Shown one piece after another: positions 25,530 through 34,204 of a DNA stretch of 64,000 bases. The notes beneath the pieces were generated by a model that did not search any database, was not told the origin of the DNA, and worked only from the letters and a program-made list of their open reading frames with translations. Made by a program: the position numbers and the translations under genes. The first letter of the stretch is position 1, and each line of letters starts with the position of its first letter. Source of the stretch: Stigmatella aurantiaca DW4/3-1 (GTDB lineage: Bacteria > Myxococcota > Myxococcia > Myxococcales > Myxococcaceae); contig NC_014623.1 of NCBI RefSeq assembly GCF_000165485.1, forward strand, positions 6,466,893 to 6,530,892, in the 5' to 3' direction.

Positions 25530-26669
25530 TTGCTCAACACCTATCTGTCCCGGGAAGCAGCGCAGAAGTTGCGTCACGGCGCCTTCTGGCTCCGTCGAGA
25601 GGACATCCTGTCCATGGATGGCACGCCCACGGCCGGCGAGCCCACCCAGCTCCGGGACGAGGATGGAACCGTGCTGGGCCTGGGAGACGTGGACCTGGAG
25701 TCCTCCTACGCCGTGCGCCGCCTGGGGTTGCCCGAGGAGAGCGCGGAGGGGCTCATCCCCCGCCATGTCCGCCACGCCCTGGAGCGCCGGGCCCGCCTGC
25801 TGGATGACCCGCGTTTCTGCCGGTTGGTGAATGACGATGGGGACGGATTGCCCGGCCTCATCGTGGACCGCTACGACACACACTTCATCGTCCAGACGCT
25901 GACCCGGGCCATGGACGCGCGCCTGGAGGAAATCACGCGCGCCATCGTGGAGGTGGCCGGAGCCAGCTCGGTGCTGCTGCGCAACGACTCGCCCCGGCGA
26001 CAGCAACTGGGGCTCGCCCCCCAGCGGCCCCACGTCCTCTATGGCACCCCGCCCCGCTGGTGCCGCCTGCTGGAGCTGGGCGCGCGGTTCACCGTGGACC
26101 TCACCTACGGCCAGAACACCGGTTACCACTATGACCAGCGGGAGCTGCGCCGCTTTCTGGCCCGGCTGTCCCAGGGGACCCGGGTGCTGGATCCGTGCTG
26201 CAACGTGGGCGGCCTCTTCGTGCACGCCGGGCTTCATGGGGCCCGGCACATCCTCGCCTACGACGGCAATCCGGACTCGGCCGACCTGGCCCGCGAGAAC
26301 GCCGAGGCCAATGGGCTGCTCGGACGGGTCCGGGTGGAGCGGGCGTCCACCCTGGCCGTGCTCCGCGGCGCGAAGGACACGTTCGATCTCGTGCTGCTCG
26401 ACACCCAGGAGGCGAGCTCCCACGAGGCCTTCATCGAGTATGTCCGCCTGGCCCTCAAACGGACGAGGCATGGGGGTCGGGTGCTCCTCGCGGGCTACCA
26501 CCCGCCGCTGGCCCGAGGCGCCTTCGAGGAACTCGTGGCGGAGTCTTGTGAACGTGAACAACGCATCGCGTTCAGGCTGGCCCGGTTCGGCCTGCCCCCC
26601 GACCACCCCTTGCCCGTGAACAGCCCGGGGGCGGAGTACCTCAGCGCGATGGCCCTCGAAGTGAACTGA
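25530..26669 (+). CDS. RlmI-like class I SAM methyltransferase with atypical active site
   Basis: PUA-like N-terminal region (LNTYLSREAAQKLRHGAFWL) and a Rossmann methyltransferase domain with VLDPCCNVGGLFVHA as SAM motif I and YGQNTGYHYDQR just before it, as in RlmI/RlmL-type rRNA cytosine methyltransferases. However, the motif IV position reads DLVLLDTQEASS instead of an LDPP, and the motif VI Cys block is absent, so the usual m5C chemistry is doubtful. TTG at 25530 is preceded by GGAGG with six-base spacing and gives a family-like N-terminus; an upstream in-frame ATG at 25467 has no Shine-Dalgarno site. 379 residues from TTG. Substrate unclear. Confidence 0.8.
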   Translation: MLNTYLSREAAQKLRHGAFWLRREDILSMDGTPTAGEPTQLRDEDGTVLGLGDVDLESSYAVRRLGLPEESAEGLIPRHVRHALERRARLLDDPRFCRLVNDDGDGLPGLIVDRYDTHFIVQTLTRAMDARLEEITRAIVEVAGASSVLLRNDSPRRQQLGLAPQRPHVLYGTPPRWCRLLELGARFTVDLTYGQNTGYHYDQRELRRFLARLSQGTRVLDPCCNVGGLFVHAGLHGARHILAYDGNPDSADLARENAEANGLLGRVRVERASTLAVLRGAKDTFDLVLLDTQEASSHEAFIEYVRLALKRTRHGGRVLLAGYHPPLARGAFEELVAESCEREQRIAFRLARFGLPPDHPLPVNSPGAEYLSAMALEVN

Positions 26670-26703
26670 CCCTCATCATGGAACGCGCTCACGGCAGCAG
26701 GGA

Positions 26704-28254
26704 ATGGTAGTGTCCGCGCCCACGATGACGACCGACAATTCCGCTGGTACCCCCGCCCCCGCCTCCGAGGGCGGCTCCGTCGAGACCGTTCGCAAGGTGT
26801 ACGCGAAGGATCTGCGCGAGAAGGACCGCGTCCATACCGTTTTCCGCGTCACGCAGAAGAGCAAGGTGACGGCGCGCAGTGGCAAGGTGTTCCTCTCCTT
26901 GGTGCTGGGCGACAAGAGTGGCGAGGTGGACGCCCGCATCTTCGACAAGGTGGACACTTTCGAGCCCGCCTTCGCCATCGGAGACCACATCCTGGTCCAG
27001 GGCCACATCATCAGCTTCCACGGGAAGACCCAGCTGGTGGTGGAGGCGCTGGAGCGCTTGGACCCGGGACCGCTGGACCTCACGGAGTTCGAGCCCCCTC
27101 CGGCCCCGCCCGCGCCCGTCGCGGCCGAGGCAGCTCCCCAGGACACGGCCCCGGAGAAGCCCGCTCCGGCCGCGGACAAGCACGAGGAGAGCGCTCCTGA
27201 CAAGCGGCCCGCCCGGGAAGAGGGCGCCCATGGCGGCTCCAACGCCGGCGCCCGCGCCGTGGGGCAGATCCGCGAGATCGTCACCGAGCGGATCCATGAT
27301 TCGTACGTGAAGCAACTGCTGCTGGCGTTCCTGGACGATCCCCAGCTCGCCGCCCAGCTGCCCATCGCCCCCGCCGGCAAGGGCGTTCACCACGCCTACC
27401 GGGGCGGCCTGGCCGAGCACCTGCTGTCGGTGATGCGTTTGACGCTGCGCGTCGCGGACCACTACCCCATGGCGGACCGGGACCTGCTCTTGGCCGGTGC
27501 CCTGCTGCACGACGTGATGAAGGTGGCGGAGATCTCCGCCGAGAAGGGCTTCGACTACACCGACGAGGGCAAGCTGGTCGGCCACCTGGTGATGTCGGCG
27601 CAGAAGATCCGGGAGAAGACCCTGACCATCCCCGGCTTCCCGCCCCTGCTCGAGCACCACCTCACCCACCTGGTGCTCGCCCACCACGGCAAGCTGGAGT
27701 ACGGCTCGCCCAAGCTGCCCATGACGATCGAGGCATACATCGTCCACGCCCTCGACACGCTGGACTCGCGGATCGCCTCCTGGCTGGAGGCCATGGCGCG
27801 AGACCCGAACGAGAAGTGGACGGAGCCGCTCAAGATCTACGAGCAGCGCCAGCTCTGGAAGGCGCCTGCCCCCACCTCGCGGGGCAAGCCGCCGGTGGAA
27901 GGCCGCCGCAAGACGCGCGAGGAGCGCCGCAAGCCCAAGGGCCAGGGAGGCGCCGCCGCCCAGGGCCAGGCTCCAGCCACCGAGGCCCCCTCCCATCCGC
28001 CCCGAAAGGAGCGTCCTCCCCGGCCGCCCCGCGAGGAGCGCGGCCCCCGGGAAGAGCGTGGCCCTCGGGAGGAGCGTCCTCCCCGCGAAGGCCGGCCGCC
28101 CCGCGAGGAGCGTCCTCCCCGGCCGCCCCGCGACCCGAACAGCCTGCCCCAAGAGCTCACCTTCAAGCCGTTCAGCGCCCTGACCACGCTGGCCCCCGCC
28201 CCCGCTGAGTCCTCCCACGGCAAGCCCGAGGACAACAGCTCCACGGAAGGATGA
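26704..28254 (+). CDS. YhaM-like OB-fold/HD-domain nuclease with charged C-terminal tail
   Basis: Residues ~25-120 form an OB-fold (VYAKDLREKDRVHTVFRVTQ) and residues ~180-375 an HD phosphohydrolase domain. His pairs are visible in GGLAEHLLSVM, ALLHDVMKV, EGKLVGHLV and VLAHHG, matching 3'-5' exoribonuclease YhaM/CBF1 organisation. Between them is a Pro/Ala-rich linker. The C-terminal 120 residues are unusual: Lys/Arg, then repeating PPREER/GPREER units rich in Pro, Arg and Glu, probably disordered and RNA-binding-like. Start at 26704 or the ATG at 26725; neither has a well-spaced Shine-Dalgarno site. One base separates its stop from the next gene, implying coupling. Confidence 0.85.
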   Translation: MVVSAPTMTTDNSAGTPAPASEGGSVETVRKVYAKDLREKDRVHTVFRVTQKSKVTARSGKVFLSLVLGDKSGEVDARIFDKVDTFEPAFAIGDHILVQGHIISFHGKTQLVVEALERLDPGPLDLTEFEPPPAPPAPVAAEAAPQDTAPEKPAPAADKHEESAPDKRPAREEGAHGGSNAGARAVGQIREIVTERIHDSYVKQLLLAFLDDPQLAAQLPIAPAGKGVHHAYRGGLAEHLLSVMRLTLRVADHYPMADRDLLLAGALLHDVMKVAEISAEKGFDYTDEGKLVGHLVMSAQKIREKTLTIPGFPPLLEHHLTHLVLAHHGKLEYGSPKLPMTIEAYIVHALDTLDSRIASWLEAMARDPNEKWTEPLKIYEQRQLWKAPAPTSRGKPPVEGRRKTREERRKPKGQGGAAAQGQAPATEAPSHPPRKERPPRPPREERGPREERGPREERPPREGRPPREERPPRPPRDPNSLPQELTFKPFSALTTLAPAPAESSHGKPEDNSSTEG

Positions 28255-28255
28255 C

Positions 28256-30217
28256 ATGGCGAAGCGGCTCGGAGAACGCCTGATCGAGGCCGGCCTCGTC
28301 ACTGCCGAGGCCGTGGACAAAGCCCTCGATCACCAGAAGATCACCGGCCACAAGCTCGGCGATTGTCTGGTGGAACTGGGCCTGCTTCCGGAAGCCGCCT
28401 TGCTGCGCTTCCTGGCCACCGAGTTCCAGACGCGCTTTGTCTCCGCGGACAAGCTGGCCAAGGCGAAGATCGCCACGGCGGTGCTGGACCGGATCCCCGT
28501 GAGGATGGCCGAGTCGAACAACGTGCTGCCGCTGGCGTACGACGTGGAGCGCAAGCTGCTCTCCATCGTCGCGGCGGAGCCGCAGAACAAGTCGGTGCTG
28601 GAGGAGATCGCCCTGGTCACCGGCGTCTCGGAGGTCTACGCGTTCGTAGGCCTGCGCAGCGCCATCGCCGCGGCCATCCGGAAGTACTACTACGGCGACC
28701 CGACCGCCTTCACCGCGCTGGAGGCGGGCAATCCCCAGGTGCAACGGGCGGACGTCTCCGCCATGGCCGGGGCCTACGAGGCCACGGGCAGTGGCAGCCG
28801 GAGCGCCCCCATCTCGCAGCTCCGCTTCGAGACGGACCCAGGCTCGCGCTCGCCGCGGGCCGCCGCGGGCTCCCAGCTCCTGCGGATGACCACGCAGATG
28901 CGCGAAGCCATGGGGGCCACGCGCTCGTCCATCGCCGAGAGCGACTTCGTCGAGACGCTGAGCGTCCTGGTCGGGTTGCTGGAGCAGGAGCGGCCCCACC
29001 ACCGCGGCCATTCGACCCAGCTGGCGCGGCAGGCCTCCATCGTGGGGCGGCGCATGGGCATCTCGCCCAAGGAGCTGACCGCGCTGGCCATCGCCGCCTA
29101 CTTGCATGATCTCGGCAAGTCGTCCGAGCGGCACCACACCCTGGCCAGCAACGCCGTCAATGCCAGTTGGAAGGAAGAAGCCAAGCGTCTGTGCCGGGCG
29201 CCCTCCCGCCTCTTCGAGACCGTGCACCTGCCGCCCACGGTGAACACCCTGCTCGCCCAGCTCTACGAGGCCTATGACGGCTCGGGCGTTCCGCAGGGCA
29301 CCCAGGGCGAGAGCATCGCGCTCGGCGCGCGCATCCTCTCCACGGTGGACAGCTTCCTGGATCTGACGAAGAACCCGGCCAACGCCTTCGGCAAGGTGCT
29401 CACCAAGACGCAGGCGCTGGACCACCTGCGCAAGAACGCGGGCATCCTCTACGATCCCATCGTGGCCGACATCGTCGGGCAGGTGCAGAGCGGAGAGCTG
29501 CTGCGCCACCGCATCGTCCAGGACGGACGGCAGGTGCTCATCGCCGAGTCCGACGAGGCCATCCGGACGGACATGCTGGAGTCGGTCCTGCGACAGGGGC
29601 TGGTCGTGTACGCCTTCTCCACGCTGGATGGCGCACTCGATGGGCTCGCCAACCGGGAGTGCGATGTGCTCGTGGTGAGCCTGCGCTTCGGGCTTCCCGA
29701 TATCCTCGGCCTGCTCCAGTACGCCCGAGGCTCCGCGGAGAGCGCGGGCTTGCCCATCCTCGTGCTCGGGGAGCCGGACAACACCTCGCGCGAGCGGCTC
29801 CTCATGGCCGGCGCGACGGCGGTGCAGTCTCCCGCGGACACGGACGAGGCGGCCAAGCTCGTCCGCCAGTTCCAAGAGGACCGGATCCTTCACAACGGCC
29901 CGGCGCGCGTGGTGCGTGGCAGCTACGACGAGCTGCCCTTGTTGGAGTTGCTCAAGACGCTCGCCAGCGGACGCAAGTCCGGCCGGCTCCACCTGCGCCA
30001 CCACTCGCTGGAGGGCTACCTCCACCTGGAGCGGGGGCGCATCGTCTATGCCTCCTACGCGGGCCAGTCCGGCGAGTCCGCCATGCAGGCGCTCCTGCAA
30101 ATCAAGCAGGCGGAGTTCCAGTACGATCCGGACTCATTGCTGCTGGACATCCCCCACCTCGACAAGGAACTCGAAGGGGTGGCCAAGGAGCTGAGCACGC
30201 GCCGCGCGTCGGCGTAG
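28256..30217 (+). CDS. MshEN / HD-GYP-like / receiver-like / PATAN (DUF4388) signalling protein
   Basis: A 653-residue cytoplasmic multidomain protein. Residues 1-145 match the GspE/MshEN N-terminal domain (RLGERLIEAGLVTAEAVDKA), a known c-di-GMP-binding fold. Residues ~220-420 are an HD-GYP-like domain with His-Asp at 284-285 (AYLHDLGKS), but the GYP motif is YDGSGVP and the HHE triad is not evident, so phosphodiesterase activity is uncertain. Residues ~425-540 look receiver-like (VLIAESDEAIRTDMLES). The last ~90 residues are DUF4388/PATAN (LLELLKTLASGRKSGRLHL). Likely integrates c-di-GMP or phosphorelay signals. Its start is one base from the YhaM-like stop. Confidence 0.85.
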   Translation: MAKRLGERLIEAGLVTAEAVDKALDHQKITGHKLGDCLVELGLLPEAALLRFLATEFQTRFVSADKLAKAKIATAVLDRIPVRMAESNNVLPLAYDVERKLLSIVAAEPQNKSVLEEIALVTGVSEVYAFVGLRSAIAAAIRKYYYGDPTAFTALEAGNPQVQRADVSAMAGAYEATGSGSRSAPISQLRFETDPGSRSPRAAAGSQLLRMTTQMREAMGATRSSIAESDFVETLSVLVGLLEQERPHHRGHSTQLARQASIVGRRMGISPKELTALAIAAYLHDLGKSSERHHTLASNAVNASWKEEAKRLCRAPSRLFETVHLPPTVNTLLAQLYEAYDGSGVPQGTQGESIALGARILSTVDSFLDLTKNPANAFGKVLTKTQALDHLRKNAGILYDPIVADIVGQVQSGELLRHRIVQDGRQVLIAESDEAIRTDMLESVLRQGLVVYAFSTLDGALDGLANRECDVLVVSLRFGLPDILGLLQYARGSAESAGLPILVLGEPDNTSRERLLMAGATAVQSPADTDEAAKLVRQFQEDRILHNGPARVVRGSYDELPLLELLKTLASGRKSGRLHLRHHSLEGYLHLERGRIVYASYAGQSGESAMQALLQIKQAEFQYDPDSLLLDIPHLDKELEGVAKELSTRRASA

Positions 30218-30994
30218 CTACGGCACCCGGAGCCCGAACAACCCCACCGTGGCCGCCGTGGTGGCGGCGGCGAGTTCTTCCACGGGGATGGCCTTCAGCT
30301 CCGCCACCTTGCGCGCCGTCTCCACGACGTGGGCGGGCTCGTTCTTGCGGCCCCGGTAGGGGACTGGCGCCAGGAAGGGGCTGTCCGTCTCCACCATCAG
30401 CCGATCCAGGGGCGTGAAGCGGACGGCGTCCTGGAGGGCCTCCGTCTTCTTGTAGGTCACCACGCCGGACAGAGAGATGTGGAAGCCCAGATCCAGGTAG
30501 CGCCGCGCCGCGGCGGTGTCTCCGGTGAAGCAGTGGATGACCCCTCGCTGGAGCCCGGCCTCCCGAAGAATGGCCTCGCAGTCCTCGTGAGCATCCCTCA
30601 CGTGCACCACCAGCGGCTTCCCCAACGAGCGCGCGAGCGCGCACTGGCGGCGGAACACCTCGGCCTGAACGTCCCGGGGCGACCGATCATAGTAGTAGTC
30701 CAGCCCGGCCTCTCCCACCGCCCGGACCTCGGACCGGGCGCAGGTGCGCTCCAGCGTGACGAAGTCCTCCTCCGTGGCCCGGGCGGCTTCATGGGGGTGA
30801 ATGCCCAGGGTCGGCGACAGGAAGTCCGGATACGCCGCGGCTATCTCCAGCGCATTGCCCCAGTCCCCGGGCCCCTGGAACTGTCCCACCACCATGGCGT
30901 GCACCACCCCGGCGGCCCGAGCGCGCGCCAGCACGGGCGCGACCTCCGCATAGTCCGCGCTCTCGAGGTGGCAATGGGCGTCGATCAATCTCAT
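30218..30994 (-). CDS. TatD family metal-dependent hydrolase
   Basis: Amidohydrolase-superfamily TIM barrel of 258 residues, acting as a 3'-5' DNase or D-aminoacyl-tRNA/DNA-repair type enzyme in characterised members. Metal ligands are visible: His-x-His in IDAHCHLE, Glu in VGEAGLDYYY, His in VVHVRDAH, His in GVIHCFTG, and Asp in VETDSPFLAP. GIHPHE near residue 65 is the TatD signature. It overlaps the HEAT-repeat gene by four bases at its start, and its stop codon abuts the stop of the convergent PATAN gene, leaving no space for a terminator. Third gene of metG-HEAT-tatD, an arrangement common in bacteria for metG and tatD. Confidence 0.95.
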   Translation of the reverse strand: MRLIDAHCHLESADYAEVAPVLARARAAGVVHAMVVGQFQGPGDWGNALEIAAAYPDFLSPTLGIHPHEAARATEEDFVTLERTCARSEVRAVGEAGLDYYYDRSPRDVQAEVFRRQCALARSLGKPLVVHVRDAHEDCEAILREAGLQRGVIHCFTGDTAAARRYLDLGFHISLSGVVTYKKTEALQDAVRFTPLDRLMVETDSPFLAPVPYRGRKNEPAHVVETARKVAELKAIPVEELAAATTAATVGLFGLRVP

Positions 30995-31971
30995 GGCGTC
31001 TCCTGCAACAATTCAGCGATTTCCTCGCGCGCCTCCGGCGAGGTGAACGAGGCGGCGGCCGCACGCACACGCGCCTGCGCCTCGGGCAGTCCCAGCCGCC
31101 AGAGCCCCTCTGCCGCGTCCAGCCGGAAGTCCTCTGGAGCGCTCACATCGTCCAGCAAGGCCAGCAACCACGGCAGGGCCGCGGGCTCTCCCAGACGCCC
31201 CAGTCCCCGCGCCGCGGCCCCCCGGCAAGGGTCCTTCGGCGCATCCAGAATGGCCTTCAGCCGCTCCAAGGCCCCAGGCACCTTCACCTCCCCGCACAGC
31301 TCCACCGCGAGGGCCCGGTCCGTGCTCCAGCGCTTCTGGAGGCGCTTCACCAGCCACTCCACGCCCTCCGCATCTCCCAGCTTGGCGAGGACCCCCGCGG
31401 CCTGGGTGCGCTCGAAGGGAGACAGGAGCCAGCGGCGGAACAGCCGCTTGACGGCGGGGAGCGCCCGAGGGTCCTCCAGCTCCGCCAGCGCCCCCAGGGC
31501 CCGGAAGCGCAGGCTCTCGTTGTCCAGCGCGTCCACGAGGACCTCCAACCCCGCGCTGTGCTTCAAGGAGGCCATGCCCCGCGCGGCCTCGAAGCGAACC
31601 TCGGGAACGGCATCCTGCAGCACGGGCGCCAGGGCCCCTCGAATCTCGGGAAGCGAGAGATCCGCCAGCCGCCCCACCGCCTCCAGGCGAGCCCCCACGT
31701 CTGGATCCGTCAGCCTCGCGGCCAGGGTATCCACCAACTCCTCCCGTGGGAGCACCAGCGTGGCCAAGCCCAGGCCCGCCCGGCGCACCTCCCCTTGGGC
31801 ATCGGCCAGCAGCCGCGTGAGCACCCCAGCGAACTCGGGCGCCCGCGCGGGCTCCTCGGCGGCCAGCTGAAACAGCAGGTCCGCCGCATCGGCGCGAGCC
31901 GGAGGGCTCTTCTCCCGCTCCAGGAGCAGGAGCGCGCGATCCCGCTCGGCCCGCCAGTCCATGAGGCTCAC
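30991..31971 (-). CDS. HEAT-repeat protein
   Basis: A 326-residue all-helical protein built of about eight HEAT-like repeats of ~35 residues with recurring A-x-x-L-x-x-L patterns (LEAVGRLADLSLPEIRGALA, FEAARGMASLKHSAGLEVLV, AARGLGRLGEPAALPWLLAL). Such scaffolds bind proteins; no catalytic residues seen. Start is GTG at 31971, whose GTGA overlaps the TGA stop of metG, indicating translational coupling; an ATG at 31962 is an alternative. Role next to metG and tatD unknown. Confidence 0.88.
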   Translation of the reverse strand: MSLMDWRAERDRALLLLEREKSPPARADAADLLFQLAAEEPARAPEFAGVLTRLLADAQGEVRRAGLGLATLVLPREELVDTLAARLTDPDVGARLEAVGRLADLSLPEIRGALAPVLQDAVPEVRFEAARGMASLKHSAGLEVLVDALDNESLRFRALGALAELEDPRALPAVKRLFRRWLLSPFERTQAAGVLAKLGDAEGVEWLVKRLQKRWSTDRALAVELCGEVKVPGALERLKAILDAPKDPCRGAAARGLGRLGEPAALPWLLALLDDVSAPEDFRLDAAEGLWRLGLPEAQARVRAAAASFTSPEAREEIAELLQETP

Positions 31972-34094
31972 TTCACCTCGGAACCGGGCGGCAGATCCCC
32001 CGGATCCAACAGCGACAGGTTCTTGCCCCCGGGCCCCGCGGTCAGCAGCATCCCGCGCGATTCGATCCCCTTGAGCTTGCGCGGCTTGAGGTTGGTCACC
32101 ACCACCACCTTGCGTCCCGTCACCTGCTCCGGCGTGTAAGCCTCGGCGATGCCCGACACGATGGTGCGGGGCGTTCCCTCGCCCACATCCACGGAGAGCT
32201 TCAGGAGCCGGTCCGCGTCGGGCACCCGCTCACAGGCCAGGATGTGGCCCACCTTGAGAAGAACCTTGGCGAAGTCCGTGTAATCGATCTCCCCGGTCCC
32301 CGAGCCCGCACCGGCCCCGGGAGAAGCCTGCGTGACGGGGGCCTCGGCGGGCTTCTTCGCGGCTTTGTCCGCCTTCTTCTCCCCCTTCTTGGCAGCGCCG
32401 GGGGACGCCTCGGGGGACGCCTCCTTCGCGGGCTCCACGGCGGGGGCGGTGATGATGGAATTGACCCGATCCTCCTCCAACCGGGGCAGCAACGGCTCGG
32501 GGGTGCCGATGGGACGGCTCCGATCCAGCAGGGGGTAGCGGGCCGTCTCCAGCGCGGCAAAGGTGAGCGGCGGCGCCCCGAGCTGCGCAAAGAGCTTGTC
32601 CGTCACCCGGGGGATGACCGGCGCGAGCAGCGCGCCCAGGAGGTAGACGACATCGGCGGCGTCCGAGAGGTCCGCGCGGGCCCCTTCGGCATCCGTCTTC
32701 ACCTTGGCCCACGGGGCTTGCGCCTGAAGGAAGGCGTTGGCGGTCTGGGAGATCTCCACGATGGCCTTGATGGCGTTGCGGTACTCCAGCTTCTCGAAGG
32801 CCTCGCGCACTTCCGGCACCCGGGCCAGCGCGGCCTCCACGAGCGCCTTGCCTGCCCCCGTCGAGCCTGGCGCCAGCCGCTTCTCCAGCGGGCCCGCCAG
32901 CATCGTGAGGGCGCGGTTGGCGAGGTTGCCCACGTTGTTGACCAGCTCGCCGTTGACGCGCAGGCGGAAGTCCTTGAGGGACAGATCGAAGTCCTCCGGC
33001 CCGGAGCCCAGACACGCCGCGTAGAAGAAGCGCAGGTAGCTCGGATCCAGCTTGTCGAGATAGTCCCGGGCGGGGATCAACGTGCCCCGCGTCTTGGACA
33101 TCTTCTCACCGTTGACGGTGAGGTGGCCGTGGGCCTTCACCTCGTCCGGACCGTGCAGATCGGCGACCTTCAGCACCGCGGGCCAGAACAGGGCGTGGAA
33201 GTAGACGATGTCCTTGCCGATGAAGTGGACGATGCGGGTGTTGCTGTCCGGCCCCCAGTAGTCGAGCGCGCTCTTCGCCTTGCCTGTCTCCTGGGCCCAC
33301 TTCTCCGTGGTGGCGATGTACCCGATGGGCGCATCCAGCCAGACGTAGAAGTACTTGTCCGTCTCGCCCGGAATGGCGAAGCCAAAGTACGGCCCATCCC
33401 GGCTGATGTCCCAGTCCGCGAGCCCCTTCTCGAAGAAGCCCTGGAGCTGGGTGGCCAGCCCCTGGTTGAGGAAGCCAGGCCTGCGCAGCAACTCCCTCAG
33501 GAATGCCTCGTGGCGTGACAGCTTGAAGAACAGGTGCGTCGAGCGCTTGCGCACCGGCGGCGTGCCGCACAGCGAGCAGTGTGGATCGATGAGGTCCGTG
33601 GGGCTGTAGGCCTTGCCGCACTTCTCGCAGGAATCCCCGTACTGATCCTTCGCCTTGCAGTTGGGACAGGTGCCCTTGATGAACCGGTCCGGCAGAAAGC
33701 GCTTGTCCTTCTCGCAGTAGGTCTGCTCGATGTCGCGCCGCTCGATGTCCCCCTTCTCCTTGAGCCGTCCGTAGATGAGCTCGGAGTAGGCGCGGTTCTC
33801 GGGAGAGTGGGTGGAGTGGAAGTAGTCGACGCTGATGTCGAAGTCCGCGAAGTCCTTGCGGTGCAGCTCGTAGCAGCGGGCCACGAACTCCTCGGGCTTG
33901 AGGCCCTGCTTCGCCGCGTTCAACTCGATGGGGGTACCGTGGGTGTCGTCCGCACAGAAATAGACGACGTTCTTGCCGCACGAGCGGAGGAAACGCACAT
34001 AGATGTCGGTCTGGACGTACTCGACGACGTGCCCGATGTGGATGGGGCCGTTCGCGTAGGGCAGCGCGCTGGTGACGAGGATCTTCTCCGCCAT
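31968..34094 (-). CDS. metG: Methionyl-tRNA synthetase
   Basis: Class I aminoacyl-tRNA synthetase charging tRNA-Met, 708 residues. HIGH-type motif is PYANGPIHIGHVVEY at the N-terminus, the zinc knuckle has CPNCK...CEKC and HCSLC pairs, and KMSKS is GEKMSKTRGT. A C-terminal tRNA-binding OB domain of EMAP/Trbp111 type (FAKVLLKVGHILACERVPDA) follows a Lys/Ala/Pro-rich linker at about residues 560-605. The ATG at 34094 has AGGAG before it and gives MAEKILVTSALPYANGP, so the longer frame to 34166 is rejected. Confidence 0.97.
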   Translation of the reverse strand: MAEKILVTSALPYANGPIHIGHVVEYVQTDIYVRFLRSCGKNVVYFCADDTHGTPIELNAAKQGLKPEEFVARCYELHRKDFADFDISVDYFHSTHSPENRAYSELIYGRLKEKGDIERRDIEQTYCEKDKRFLPDRFIKGTCPNCKAKDQYGDSCEKCGKAYSPTDLIDPHCSLCGTPPVRKRSTHLFFKLSRHEAFLRELLRRPGFLNQGLATQLQGFFEKGLADWDISRDGPYFGFAIPGETDKYFYVWLDAPIGYIATTEKWAQETGKAKSALDYWGPDSNTRIVHFIGKDIVYFHALFWPAVLKVADLHGPDEVKAHGHLTVNGEKMSKTRGTLIPARDYLDKLDPSYLRFFYAACLGSGPEDFDLSLKDFRLRVNGELVNNVGNLANRALTMLAGPLEKRLAPGSTGAGKALVEAALARVPEVREAFEKLEYRNAIKAIVEISQTANAFLQAQAPWAKVKTDAEGARADLSDAADVVYLLGALLAPVIPRVTDKLFAQLGAPPLTFAALETARYPLLDRSRPIGTPEPLLPRLEEDRVNSIITAPAVEPAKEASPEASPGAAKKGEKKADKAAKKPAEAPVTQASPGAGAGSGTGEIDYTDFAKVLLKVGHILACERVPDADRLLKLSVDVGEGTPRTIVSGIAEAYTPEQVTGRKVVVVTNLKPRKLKGIESRGMLLTAGPGGKNLSLLDPGDLPPGSEVK

Positions 34095-34204
34095 GAACTC
34101 TCCTGGAGGGCGGCGGACTGTAGCCGCTGAACTGTCCGAGGTCATCGGTGCAGGTGAGGGCTCCACTGCAATGACCGGAGCCTGGATGTTATGGACCCGA
34201 TACG

